Origin: DASQPR01 sp963797675
GTDB lineage: Bacteria > Actinomycetota > Actinomycetes > Mycobacteriales > Micromonosporaceae
NCBI GenBank assembly: GCA_963797675.1
Contig: CAWCQQ010000021.1
Span: 135,184 to 199,183, forward strand
DNA length: 64,000 nucleotides
Reading direction: 5' to 3'
This document shows, piece by piece, positions 49,601-57,964 of this stretch. Both the position numbers and the translations under genes were made by a program. Every line of letters begins with the position of its first letter. Position 1 is the first letter of the stretch. The notes beneath the pieces are model-generated. The model saw nothing but the letters and a program-made list of their open reading frames with translations. It was not told where the DNA came from and searched no databases.

Positions 49601-51318
49601 GCGTGGACGTCGGTGAGCTGCAGTCGGTCATGCTGCGCAACATGCCTCCGACCACCGCGAACTACATCCAGCGGGCCGGTCGGGCCGGGCGGCGCACCGA
49701 CTCCGCAGCGCTCGTCGTCACATATGCCCAGCGTCGCGCTCATGACCTGTCCAAATACCAAGATCCGCTGTCGATGGTCGCCGGCCAGGTCCGCGCCCCG
49801 TACGTGCCGCTGAGTAACGAGCGCATCGACCGTCGTCATGCCCATTCCATCGCTCTCGCGGCGTTCTTTCGGTTCAGCGCCGATACGGCCGGTGAGCTAT
49901 GGCGGACCGCCGGAGACTTCTTTCTGCCGCTTGGCGGCGCCGGCGCGCCGTCGACTCGTGTTCGTGACTTCCTCACCCCTTTGCCCGCTGGTGTAGCGGC
50001 ATCTATCCGACATGTTCTGCCGGCCGAGATCCAGGTCGAGATCGGAGTGGAGTCCGGCGAATGGGTGGATCGCCTTGATGAACTGCTGGAGGAGGTACGG
50101 GCTCAACTCGACCAGGATGTCAGCTCGTTCACGCAGTTAAGGCAGGACGCGTTCGACAATGGCAAGGATTGGCTGGTCAGCCGATATGCGAAGACGATTA
50201 ATACGCTGACTCGGCGTGACCTGCTCGGGTATCTGGCGAATCGAAACGTGCTACCGAAGTACGGGTTCCCGGTCGACACGGTGGAGTTGCGTACGGCGTA
50301 TTCGGACGAGCCGATCGGTGCCAAGCTCGAATTGCAGCGTGACCTGTCTACCGCAATCTACGAGTACGCACCCGGTGGAGAGGTTGTCGCGGGTGGGATC
50401 CTGTGGCGCTCCGGCGGTATCTACCGACTTCCTGACCGTGAACTGGTAGGCAAGTACTACGCGGTATGCGAGCAGTGTCAGCACTATCGCGAGAATTCCG
50501 ATCCGCTTGATGCGCAATGTCCGTCCTGTGACCACATTTCCAAAGCCGCGACACGGCAGTACGTTGTTCCGGAGTTCGGGTTCGTGGCCGAACGACACGC
50601 GACACGGCCGACGACGTCGCCCCCACGCCGGTCCTGGAACGGTGCCACATACGTGCTGTCACTGGCCGCGCAGGTAGAGGAGCGGCAGTGGCGGACCGCC
50701 AACGGAGGCACCATTACCTGTCGCGCCGGCTCGCGCGGCCGGCTTATCGCATTGTCAGAGGGCCCGACCAAGGCGGGGTACCTGATCTGTGACTGGTGCG
50801 GCGCCGGTGTAGCTATCGGCAAGAAGGCGCCGACATCGCATCAACATCTCCTTCGAGGCACTGACTGTAACGGTCCATTGCGACTGCGATCGCTCGCCCA
50901 TCCGTACGAAACGGATATTCTGGAGATCACTTTCGACTCGCTATCCGCGCCGCCGGGTACTGCGACAGACGGTTGGCGTTCCGCCCTGTACGCAATACTC
51001 GAGGGCGCCGCGGAGGGCCTCGAGATCAGCCGCGACGACATCGATGGAACCGTGTACATGAGGTCAACGGGGGATATTGGATTAGTGATCTTCGATACCG
51101 TGCCAGGCGGCGCCGGAAGCGTCCTACGAATCGCCAATGCTCTCGGAGATGTCATGGCGAGCGCGTACAAACGCGTATCGAACTGCGATTGTGGCGAAGA
51201 GACGTCTTGCTATGGCTGTCTGCGCGGCTATCGCAACCAGCGGTATCACGATGAGCTAACACGACACTCGGCGCTGGGTGTACTACGCCCGTTGGCTGAA
51301 GCCGGCGGACTGACCTAG
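46660..51318 (+). CDS. DEAD/DEAH helicase with DUF1998 (MrfA/DruE-like)
   Basis: A 1,552-residue SF2 helicase, intact. Motif I VVATGTGSGKTESF is at residues about 108-121, Ia LLLYPMNALANDQLKRL follows, the DEAH box is FIALDEAHVYDG (about 252), motif III YIATSATMGDN, and the second RecA-like domain has LLLFSDSRQAAAFF, TFELGVDVGELQSVMLRNMP and motif VI NYIQRAGRAGRRTD (about 1,000). It holds at least six Cys pairs (CDTCDGAVFEFGACKRC, CATCGG, CLVCG, CSLCGR, CEQCQHY with CPSCDH, CDWCG) and ends in the DUF1998 Cys cluster CDCGEETSCYGCLRGYRNQ. Relatives are MrfA repair helicases, DrmB-type and DruE proteins. The size and partner gene favour DruE. Confidence 0.85.
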   Translation: MSHALDPLKTSRLISETYRRYLRSLLQIRDPQISDALRAEIVASPILTKGPLLEANPPYATGSTLAELIVEGVLHPSFRALEGPALPVDRPLYQHQESALRKAVVGRNLVVATGTGSGKTESFLIPILNALSREHDSGTLTPGVRALLLYPMNALANDQLKRLRGILAEAPHISFGRYTGDTPESRRVAAETFESLNPGAVRLRNELLSREEMRATPPHILLTNYAMLEYLLLRPADIDLFDGPHRGALRFIALDEAHVYDGAKAAEVAMLLRRLHDRVAAGQALQYIATSATMGDNPRAVTEFATKLFGAPFEWLEDDPSRQDLVRAARTTLPAGPFWGPLPSATYRELATSDDPGTDLTRLAQDHGFTAESAADALVHERSMAELRRSLATTPLMFADAAQAIFPEDAAAEEALADLVTIGAAVSDTSGTPVLSARYHLFARATEGAFTCLTPSGPHVSLSRREVCDTCDGAVFEFGACKRCGAVHLLGALQHDGTGLVFTPRVKNDDSRVWLLLTDTPGLADEDDETLEESSDSAADDALLCATCGGLYAPPRSACARPGCGQSSLRQVRRLKTRLDEPTGCLVCGARGSAMIRKFESGGEAAAAVLSTALYQALPPSDNEELADQPGEGRKLLLFSDSRQAAAFFAPYLESTYATVQHRRLILLGLAQATAKDATVTIDDLVFHVAKAADSAQVFERRMSRQQRERTAALWVTQELVALDERQSLEGLGLVRVDLDRDPGWRIPSAFAQLGLSDDESWAVLGQLATSIRQQGVLTMPDGVDPRDEVFDPRRGPIYARENNAEAGRKVLSWLPTRGANRRLNYMQRLLISLDSTEDAAAVLRGCWKFLTSLKEGWLSAETVRVVGTVHQVDHSRLLLGPVTDERPVYRCSLCGRVTAFSIRAVCPTLGCAGKLSTFVITATGDDDHHYRNVYQSMTPVPLTAREHTAQWTSLEAADIQQRFLRGQINVLSCSTTFELGVDVGELQSVMLRNMPPTTANYIQRAGRAGRRTDSAALVVTYAQRRAHDLSKYQDPLSMVAGQVRAPYVPLSNERIDRRHAHSIALAAFFRFSADTAGELWRTAGDFFLPLGGAGAPSTRVRDFLTPLPAGVAASIRHVLPAEIQVEIGVESGEWVDRLDELLEEVRAQLDQDVSSFTQLRQDAFDNGKDWLVSRYAKTINTLTRRDLLGYLANRNVLPKYGFPVDTVELRTAYSDEPIGAKLELQRDLSTAIYEYAPGGEVVAGGILWRSGGIYRLPDRELVGKYYAVCEQCQHYRENSDPLDAQCPSCDHISKAATRQYVVPEFGFVAERHATRPTTSPPRRSWNGATYVLSLAAQVEERQWRTANGGTITCRAGSRGRLIALSEGPTKAGYLICDWCGAGVAIGKKAPTSHQHLLRGTDCNGPLRLRSLAHPYETDILEITFDSLSAPPGTATDGWRSALYAILEGAAEGLEISRDDIDGTVYMRSTGDIGLVIFDTVPGGAGSVLRIANALGDVMASAYKRVSNCDCGEETSCYGCLRGYRNQRYHDELTRHSALGVLRPLAEAGGLT

Positions 51319-51549
51319 CCTGGCGGTATTGATGTGGTTCTGGAAGATCTGCGGGAGGCTCGCCGTGCGACTGCGGCGAGGAGACGGCAGCGAAGATCTG
51401 TGATCGAGACCGACATGATACGAACTCGCCGGCGTTACACTGAAGTCCGCGTAGCGCCGTCGGGAACGTCACGACTTCAGGTCTGGCCGAAAGCCGAGTG
51501 CATTCAAGATCGAGATCGTAACCCTGCCCGCAGCCGACTCGGACAATTT

Positions 51550-51569
51550 CTTGTACAAAAACGTACAAG
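51550..51569 (+). promoter_or_regulatory. inverted-repeat operator before the Phd-like antitoxin
   Basis: CTTGTAC at 51,550-51,556 and GTACAAG at 51,563-51,569 form an exact 7-bp inverted repeat with a 6-base centre, 13 bases before the antitoxin ATG. Phd/YefM antitoxins repress their own promoters through such palindromes, so this is a likely autoregulatory site. Confidence 0.5.
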
Positions 51570-51582
51570 CATCGGAGACGCT

Positions 51583-51852
51583 ATGAAGGTCATTATCTGG
51601 TCTGACCTGTGTGCCAACATGGCGAACGTCCTCGGCGCGATCGAGGACGACGCCGAAGACCTCGTCGTAACGCGCGGCGGTTATGAACCGTTGGTTGTCA
51701 TGCTCAAGAACGACCACGACGCGTGGCGGGAGACCGAATACCTGTCGCGCGGAGCCAATGGACGCGAGTTGGGCCGCCGTATGGTCGAGATGGAGAAGGG
51801 CAGCCGGGTTGAGCGCGAACTCGTCGGGATCGATACCGAGGTAGCCGGGTGA
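51583..51852 (+). CDS. Phd/YefM-type antitoxin
   Basis: An 89-residue antitoxin: KVIIWSDLCANMANVLGAIE, DLVVTRGGYEPLVVMLKNDH and DAWRETEYLSRGANGREL follow the Phd/YefM fold, in which the N-terminal half binds DNA and the C-terminal tail neutralises the toxin. GGAGACG precedes the ATG at 51,583. The TGA overlaps the GTG of the next frame, the normal place of the toxin, but that frame does not encode an intact RelE/YoeB protein. It therefore appears as an antitoxin without a working partner. Confidence 0.75.
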   Translation: MKVIIWSDLCANMANVLGAIEDDAEDLVVTRGGYEPLVVMLKNDHDAWRETEYLSRGANGRELGRRMVEMEKGSRVERELVGIDTEVAG

Positions 51853-52040
51853 ACTGGTCTGGCACCCGAGCGCAGTCGACGTCAGTTCGCCGTCCACCGG
51901 CATTTGGCGGTTCGATCCGACAATTTCTTCCGACGGGCAAAAAGCGTCGCGCCTTCGTAGACAAGGTCAGCGTCGACAAGATCTGCGAGGGGAAATCCTA
52001 CGCCGCGGCCTCAAGACGACGGCCATCAGCAGGCCCGTGA
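51849..52040 (+). pseudogene. remnant of the cognate RelE/YoeB-type toxin
   Basis: The frame begins NWSGTRA at GTG 51,849, overlapping the antitoxin stop, as RelE/YoeB toxins do (MxWxxxA). After seven residues the similarity ends and the rest (FLPTGKKRRAFVDKVSVDKI) is unlike RelE. A deletion or several indels has probably destroyed the toxin. The assignment rests on position and a handful of residues. Confidence 0.3.
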
Positions 52041-52045
52041 TTCAC

Positions 52046-53164
52046 TCAGGATACTTCGGTAAGTTCATACCGCTCGAAAAGCCTATGTCCAACATTGAAA
52101 CCCAGCAGTCGATCGTGGTGCATTCGTCCAACAACAATTCCAGGCGCAACACCAATTTCTGACGCAAAAGCTTCGATAGAATTAAGCGTCTTCAGCTCTG
52201 CGAGCCTATATGAGACAGTTGCCGGGATAAGTGTGTTCGCGGCGAACTCGTTTGCCTCGAATTCCTTCGGGCTAGCGCCGGCACCATTAGGGCTATCTTC
52301 AACGAACTGGTCGCGCTTGCCGTGAAGCAAGATGTGACCAAGCTCGTGAAAGAATGCAAACCAGAGATGATCGTTCCGTTTGTATCGGACGCTGAGCTGT
52401 AGGACCGCTTTTTGGGGCGACAGCCATCGAGTCGCACCAGACGCTCTACAGCCAGTTACCTCTGGAACGATGACTACTGCAACGCCCGCTTCGCTGCACA
52501 GTCGCTTTATCCGAGGCAGGAACTCTTGAGCGGGGTACGTCGAAAGAGCGCGTAGTTCGGGGAGCGAGGAACGCAAACGCTCCCTGTCATAGGCTGCACA
52601 TTTAACCTTGATCGCCTCTATTTCACCGAGCCTCAGCCACGTAGCCAATGCGGCGGTGTCGATCTCAAATGCCGCCGATTGCAGGAAGTCGGCGGTGGGC
52701 TTTTCCCATGTAGCCTCCCACGCGTCAACGTTTGCTACACCGAAGAATTTGAGTGCTTGCTGCATGACTGCAGGTTCATCGGAAGTCGGCGCCGTAATTA
52801 TGCCCTTCTTGCGAAGGAACTTGATCGGCAGCCTCGCTAGCCATGATCTATGGCCCTCAAGTTCCTTGCGCTCATTTGCTCGCGAGATGTAATCCCGATA
52901 GTTCGCCTCAAGAGCGTTCCAGAATCTGGCAGGGACTCCGGTCGCACGCTCAAGAGAGATTGCAGTCTCGTGACTGAGCGCCGCGATGCCCTTGATGATC
53001 TGGTTTACGTGCTTGGTGGATAGCCCAGTACGCTGGCTCAGCTCCACCTGGTTCATCCCAAGTGCCTCAAGCGTCTCCCGCAAAGTTTCACCTGGAGGCA
53101 GGACACTCTCCGGCAGGTAAGGGTGCCGCCCCACCGCTCGCTTGCGATCGGCCACTGGAACCAC
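52046..53164 (-). CDS. higA: HigA-type antitoxin: XRE domain fused to ImmA/IrrE metallopeptidase
   Basis: A 372-residue fusion. The XRE HTH (LRETLEALGMNQVELSQRTG, LSTKHVNQIIKGIAALSHET) belongs to the HigA type; the C-terminal part is an ImmA/IrrE (DUF955) zinc protease with HELGHILLHG, in which HExxH carries the metal and the catalytic Glu, and EANEFAANTLIP. The GTG at 53,164 is preferred because GGAGGACCG is directly upstream. It lies 31 bases after the HigB-like gene. In such toxin-antitoxin modules the HTH represses the operon; what the protease does is less clear. Frame intact; codon use looks less GC-rich than in pgl genes. Confidence 0.82.
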   Translation of the reverse strand: MVPVADRKRAVGRHPYLPESVLPPGETLRETLEALGMNQVELSQRTGLSTKHVNQIIKGIAALSHETAISLERATGVPARFWNALEANYRDYISRANERKELEGHRSWLARLPIKFLRKKGIITAPTSDEPAVMQQALKFFGVANVDAWEATWEKPTADFLQSAAFEIDTAALATWLRLGEIEAIKVKCAAYDRERLRSSLPELRALSTYPAQEFLPRIKRLCSEAGVAVVIVPEVTGCRASGATRWLSPQKAVLQLSVRYKRNDHLWFAFFHELGHILLHGKRDQFVEDSPNGAGASPKEFEANEFAANTLIPATVSYRLAELKTLNSIEAFASEIGVAPGIVVGRMHHDRLLGFNVGHRLFERYELTEVS

Positions 53165-53195
53165 CGGTCCTCCAAGTCTGATCAGTCGTGTTGGG

Positions 53196-53531
53196 CTAGT
53201 GAGTGTCGGCAACTTCGACCACCCTAACCGCGTCCACGGCCGAAAGGTTGATTCCGCCATCCTCCTGTCGTGGAACAGGGTCGTTATCAATCTCAATGAT
53301 CAATCGATATGGTCCATCAAGATCTAGAGAGAACTGTTCGTGGCGGTCGCCAGAAAGTTGGTGGCACCGAGCCTGAGGAAGAACACACATCTCGGCTAAG
53401 TCCGCAGCTGCGGCCAGCTGATCGAGCCGTAGCTTGATCTTCTTGGACCGCTCCGCCCCGTATCGACGTTGTCGATCCCGGTCGGACGCACAGTCCCTCT
53501 GGAGCTTGGCGCTCCCGAAGCTGACCAGCAT
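53196..53531 (-). CDS. higB: HigB-like toxin (RelE superfamily)
   Basis: An 111-residue RelE-superfamily protein: LVSFGSAKLQRDCASDRDRQ, YGAERSKKIKLRLDQLAAAA, LPQARCHQLSGDRHEQFSLD and LDGPYRLIIEIDNDP match HigB toxins, which cut mRNA at the ribosome. The ATG at 53,531 is where homology begins. It is first in the operon, with higA behind, the order usual for HigBA. Two inverted repeats lie just upstream. Confidence 0.75.
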   Translation of the reverse strand: MLVSFGSAKLQRDCASDRDRQRRYGAERSKKIKLRLDQLAAAADLAEMCVLPQARCHQLSGDRHEQFSLDLDGPYRLIIEIDNDPVPRQEDGGINLSAVDAVRVVEVADTH

Positions 53532-53552
53532 GCACGCCGTCCATACGTTAAC

Positions 53553-53607
53553 TTTACCTGGCCGGTAAATGATTGTGTAGTGTTTAACTAGTTGGTAAAC
53601 ACTACAC
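53553..53607 (-). promoter_or_regulatory. higBA operator region with two inverted repeats
   Basis: A perfect 12-bp inverted repeat GTGTAGTGTTTA (53,575-53,586) and TAAACACTACAC (53,596-53,607) with a 9-base centre, plus a shorter one TTTACC (53,553-53,558) and GGTAAA (53,564-53,569) nearer the gene. GGTAAA recurs at 53,594-53,599 within the first. The sequence is AT-rich for this DNA and fits a promoter bound by the HigA HTH. Confidence 0.6.
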
Positions 53608-54128
53608 CGAACGGACGTTGAGCTGATTCGGGAGCGATTCCGGCGTGTCGAGCGCCGGACGGCGCATACGTCAGCGGTGCCACCGACTCGCCGGGCGCGG
53701 TCCGTAGCCGCGTCGGACTTGCTCACCGCGGAATGGTCTGCCGGGCATCGGTGCTGGCCCTTGCGGCGGCGTCGCTGAAAGGCTAGCGGCCGCGCCTCCG
53801 CCGAACGCAGAGGACACGTACGTTGCGAACGGTGCCACTGGGGTAGATGCGTCCGATCGATCGGGAAGCCGCCTACTATTTCAGATACAGCTCGCGACTG
53901 CTTGTCTCGGCTGGCAAGTTGGCCGACCGGGTCTCGGCCGGTATCGCCCGTGGATGTGGCAACCAGGAACTCTGACGTTCAGCGCCAACGCGGGACCTCC
54001 GCCGGAATGCGGACGACCAGCCGAGCGCATTGGTTGGGCAGCACCGGGTTTGGCACTGTTTGGATCGGTAATCTAGCAGCCTCGCCGCCCCAAGCCGATC
54101 CAGACCTGGGGCGGCGATGGCATCTCCG
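53608..54128. other. region without supported gene
   Basis: Some 520 bases between the higBA operator and the DUF2637 gene. Reading frames on both strands are short and have no recognised protein features. No repeat or RNA gene is seen apart from the operator at its left end. Confidence 0.4.
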
Positions 54129-54642
54129 TCAGTTGGTCTGTTGTGTAACCAGCCTGCGATGGACCCGGCGTGCGTGGGAGATGTCCGCTCCGACGGCCTT
54201 TGCAAGCTCGCGATGATCTGGCGTACGGCCGACTGCAAGCCCTTCATGGAAGACCCTCGTCATAGCCTCGACCTCGTCTCCTCGACCCGCGGACTGGGTA
54301 GACCGCAGTCCCGGATTCCGCTGGACAGTCCAGGACCATCGAGGACTGGGTGGACTGCGATGCCCGACTCGACCAGGACCGGTTCGGACTTGCCGGACCG
54401 CGACAGCATCTCGACCACCAGCAGCAGCGCTAGCGCCGGCCACCCGGCCACGATCCGAGCTCCCAAGTCCGGGTGCGCGGCCGCGATGTTGGCCCCGACC
54501 GAAGCCAGTACCCGGCAAGGAACGCGGCTCGAGCTGACGTCCGCGGCCGCCGCCCGGCCTGCTTGTCGTCCACCATGGTCACGCTCGCGACGACCATCAG
54601 CCCGTCCACGGAGAACGGCAGGACGTACGTGGTGTGTGCCAT
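54129..54642 (-). CDS. DUF2637 (SpdB-like) mobile-element protein with C-terminal HTH, frameshifted (copy 2)
   Basis: DUF2637 proteins are membrane proteins of actinomycete plasmids and integrative elements, thought to act in mycelial spread. Starting at 54,642: AHTTYVLPFSVDGLMVVASV then TMVDDKQAGR (first membrane segment and linker), then in the next frame VLASVGANIAAAHPDLGARI and VAGWPALALLLVVEML (second segment), and in a third frame VFHEGLAVGRTPDHRELAKA then VGADISHARRVHRRLV, a small helix-turn-helix at the C-terminus. Frame changes lie near 54,505-54,555 and 54,300. The middle part is duplicated at 42,900-43,139. Confidence 0.62.
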
Positions 54643-54943
54643 GCGATCTCACTCCAGCGATGAGGTCGCGAAGGCAACGCAAGATGAGGTTTGCCTGGTC
54701 GCCAACCAGTGCACCGCCTGCCAACCGCAGGTGATGTGCCCCGCCCAACGCCGATCATCGAAAGCCGCCACTGGCAAGGGACGAACCACTCATTGTCTGT
54801 CCGTGACCGGCGGTGTGGTGATGAAGGCCGCGCGTTGAATTCCACGGCAGTCGCCGGTACTCGGGCCATAGCATTAGCGACGAGACGCACCTAGGTCGAC
54901 CATCTCGAGTATGCCCAGCACTGCCTTGCCCCTCGGAGCATCG
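54643..54943. other. junction between actinomycete-like and Gemmatimonadota-like sequence
   Basis: Left of 54,643 is a DUF2637 gene of actinomycete mobile elements; from 54,944 on is a TonB-dependent receptor. No gene is supported in the 300 bases between. No integrase, tRNA, insertion-sequence ends or target-site repeat is seen here that would explain transfer, so an assembly join is likely. The exact breakpoint cannot be read from the sequence. Confidence 0.55.
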
Positions 54944-57361
54944 ATGACTGACCGCTCGCTTCTGTGCCGGATTCTCACGCTCGCCCTGATCGTCGTTTCC
55001 ATCCCCGTTCATCTCGCGCGCGCTGCGGCGAAACGCGCGCCCGTGGCAACGTCGACAACGGCACCCTATCGCGACGCGGCAAACTCGGATCTCGCCGGAA
55101 CGGTGACGGACACCACCAGCGGCGCGCCGATCCAATCCGCCGAAGTGAGCGTGCGGAACCCAGTCGGCGCGACAATCCGCAACACGACCACGGACGCCTT
55201 TGGCCGATTCACTGTGCACAATCTTCCGCCGGGAAGTTACTCGGTCTTGGTGCACCTGATCGGCTACGCCGCCATTACGCGCCCGGTCACGATCGGAGCG
55301 ACGACCACCCCGCCGCGCATGAGCTTTGCCATGACGCCCATCTCGCTCAATCTCCAGGCCATGCAGGTCACGGCGACCGCGCCGATCGCCGTGGACACCC
55401 ACACCGGCGATCAGCTCTTCCAGGCGAGCGAGGAACTTCACGGAGCCCCGACCGTCACGACCTCGCAGATTCTCCAGCAATCGATCGTCGGTGCCGCTCG
55501 CGCCCCCACCGGCGAAGTGCACGTCCGCGGCCAGCACGCCGAGTACACATACTACATAGACGGCGTGCCGGTGCCATCGGGTATTTCCGGGTCCTTGAAC
55601 GAGCTGTTCGACCCGGAGGTCGTGAATTCCATCGACTTCCAAACCGGTGGGTGGGACGCCGAGTACGGTAACAAGAACGCCGCGATCGTGAACGTCACGA
55701 CGAAGATTCCACCTGGCTCGTTCCACGCGAGCGCGAGCACGTTCGTCGGCGCCTACGATCACTCGGCAACCGCAGGGCCCACGGGCTTCAACGGCCAGAC
55801 CCTCAGCTTGAGCGGAAACAACGGTCCATGGGGCATGTATATCGCCGGCTCGCGACAGTTCTCCGATATGCGCCGCGAGCCGGTGGTCTTCGACACCTCG
55901 GGCAATCGCATCATCAACTTCCACAACGACGGAACTGACGGGTACGCATTCGGAAAGTTGCAGTACTCGTCGAGCCCGGCGAACGTCATCGCGCTCGAGG
56001 CCAACATCGGCGAGACAAAACCGCCGTCCCGTACGATTCGAGTGGCGGGGTGTTTCAGGATGATCATCGAGCGGGACATCAACTCGTTCGTCAACCTCGG
56101 CTGGAATCATCAATTCGGCACGCAGACGACCGGCGCCGGGAGCAGCGAGCTATTCGCGGGTCTGTTCTACCGGCACGGCAGCCTGACGTATGATCCGAAT
56201 CCACAGGACGATCTCGCAGTTCGTATTCTTCCCGGATACCACCCCTCGGAACCTCTCAGAGCAGCGAAGCTTCAATACGTACGGCATCAAGGCAGACTAT
56301 ACGATTCGGCCCGGCGACGACTTGGAGTTCAAATTCGGTACCGCGTCCTCGGCGACCACGGGCCATGAGGATTTCAGTACGTTCGACACCCACGGAAACC
56401 CGGGGCCGGCGTCCAATTCGGGGCTGAGCGGTAGCGAGACGTCTACGCGCAGACCAAGTACTCGCCGGTCGAGCAGATCGAGATCCGCACGGGCGTGCGG
56501 TATGACGACCACACCGCGCCCTTCGCGGGTTCGCAGACCCAGGTGAGCCCGCGCATTCGCCTCAACTACTACCCCACGACGTTGACGACGCTGTACGCGT
56601 ACTACGGCCGCCTATTCATTCCGACCAACGTCGAGGATCTCCGCGCCATCACCAACGCCGCTCGGAGCGGCTCCGCGACGGCGCCAACGCTGCCCGAGCG
56701 CGACAATTTCTATGAGACCGGCCTGATCCAGCGCTTCCCGCAGGCCGCACTGAACTTCAAATTCTCCGCATACCACAAGGAGAAGCTCCCGGGCATCGAC
56801 GACAATACGGTTCCGGGATCGGCAATCGTGACGTCGGTCAATATCGCCAACGTCAAGATCACAGGCCTCGAGGCCGTTTTGGAGTATCGTCCCAACGGGC
56901 CGTTGTCGGGATACGTCAATGCCGCGCTGGCCCATGCGTACGGGGTGGGACCAATCACCGGCGGCTTCTTCCCCACCGCCACTCCAGCGGGCTTCTTCGA
57001 CCTCGACCATGACCAGCGGTTGTCGATCGTCGGAAGCGCCACGTATGCGCCGAACAAACTGTTCTTTAGCGGGACCGTGACCTACGGATCGGGATTGACC
57101 AACGGAGTGGACCCCGCCGACTGCAATTGCAGCTATGGAACGGGACTGCTCGACTTCAACCAGGGAATCAAGGTCGACCCGAGCACGATCCTCAACGCGA
57201 GCGCCGGGTATACGATCACCGCCGGCAAGACCGTCCTCCAACCATCGCTGTTCGTCGACAACCTGTTGAACAAGAAGTACCTGCTAAAGGGCGCGTTCTT
57301 CAGCGGCGCGTCGGTCGGCCGGCCGCGCAGTATCCCACTGAGAGTCAAAGTAGACTTCTAA
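54944..57361 (+). CDS. TonB-dependent outer-membrane receptor with CarboxypepD_reg-like domain, frameshifted
   Basis: An outer-membrane active-transport receptor. A signal peptide (CRILTLALIVVSIPVHLARA) is followed by a carboxypeptidase-regulatory-like beta-sandwich (LAGTVTDTTSGAPIQSAEVS, RFTVHNLPPGSYSVLVHLIG), a plug domain (GEVHVRGQHAEYTYYIDGVP, NSIDFQTGGWDAEYGNKNAA) and a barrel that ends with LFVDNLLNKKYLLKGAFFSG and VKVDF, an aromatic terminal residue as needed by the BAM machinery. The frame changes near 56,190-56,290 and 56,440. The ATG at 54,944 is chosen for the GGAGCATCG before it. The substrate is unknown. The CarboxypepD_reg-plug layout is frequent in Gemmatimonadota and Bacteroidota. 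Confidence 0.85.
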
Positions 57362-57561
57362 ATGTTTTGGTGCGGGCAGATGCGTTGAAGGATGTTGGCA
57401 TCGCGATTCGAACGAGCATCGCGACGCCGAAGGTGAGCCCCAGGGAATGCAAAATCTTTTGGGCTCTTCTCCCGCCCGAGCATATACTTTCGTGATGTTT
57501 TGAGCCGAATCCTATTGCTTTGTTGTTTTCTTTATCCGCGGTTGCCGTTTCTCTTCACGCC

Positions 57562-57718
57562 GTCTCCCGCGTCGATCCGCGTGATCCATGGCAATCCGCG
57601 TCCTGCTGTTGTCGTTCGCCAAGATTATGACGCAACCGGACGCCTCCGTGCCAAGACGGGCCATCCATAACAGCATGAACACGGATTGCCCCGGATTTTG
57701 CGGATCGACGCGGGAGAC
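57562..57718. repeat. long inverted repeat (about 50-base arms)
   Basis: The 19-mer at 57,562-57,580 (GTCTCCCGCGTCGATCCGC) returns exactly inverted at 57,700-57,718, and the match continues with a few differences through CAATCCGCGTCCTGCTGTT (57,592-57,610) and its counterpart at 57,669-57,688. The arms enclose about 58 bases. GATCCGCG-rich hairpins of this kind occur as dispersed intergenic repeats in Gemmatimonadota and similar genomes. It lies in the 600-base intergenic region 57,362-57,964, which holds no supported gene. Confidence 0.65.
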
Positions 57719-57964
57719 AGCGTGACAAACAGCGATGACGATCATTTGCTCCATGCCGATCTCACGCGCCGCATCCCGAAAAGTTGTCCACTCGATCGGG
57801 AGAAGACGCTCTTCCCCCGCGACTGTCGCGGGTCGCCATCGTGTGAGCCCGGATGGAAGAGCAAGGCTCCCTGCTAAGGGCTCATCGCTTACCGCTGGGG
57901 CTCGCCCTGATCGTCGCGATGTCAGCCATGATCGCGAATCCGTACGATACGAACGCTGAGCCCA

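Noticed and set aside
43340..51318. DISARM system
   Set aside because: The DUF1998 helicase could suggest DrmB, but DISARM has separate DrmA helicase and DrmB proteins with a methyltransferase, which are not here; helicase and DUF1998 are one protein.
54755..56113. 452-codon minus-strand frame opposite the TonB receptor
   Set aside because: Shadow frame; the plus strand has signal peptide, CarboxypepD_reg and plug motifs.
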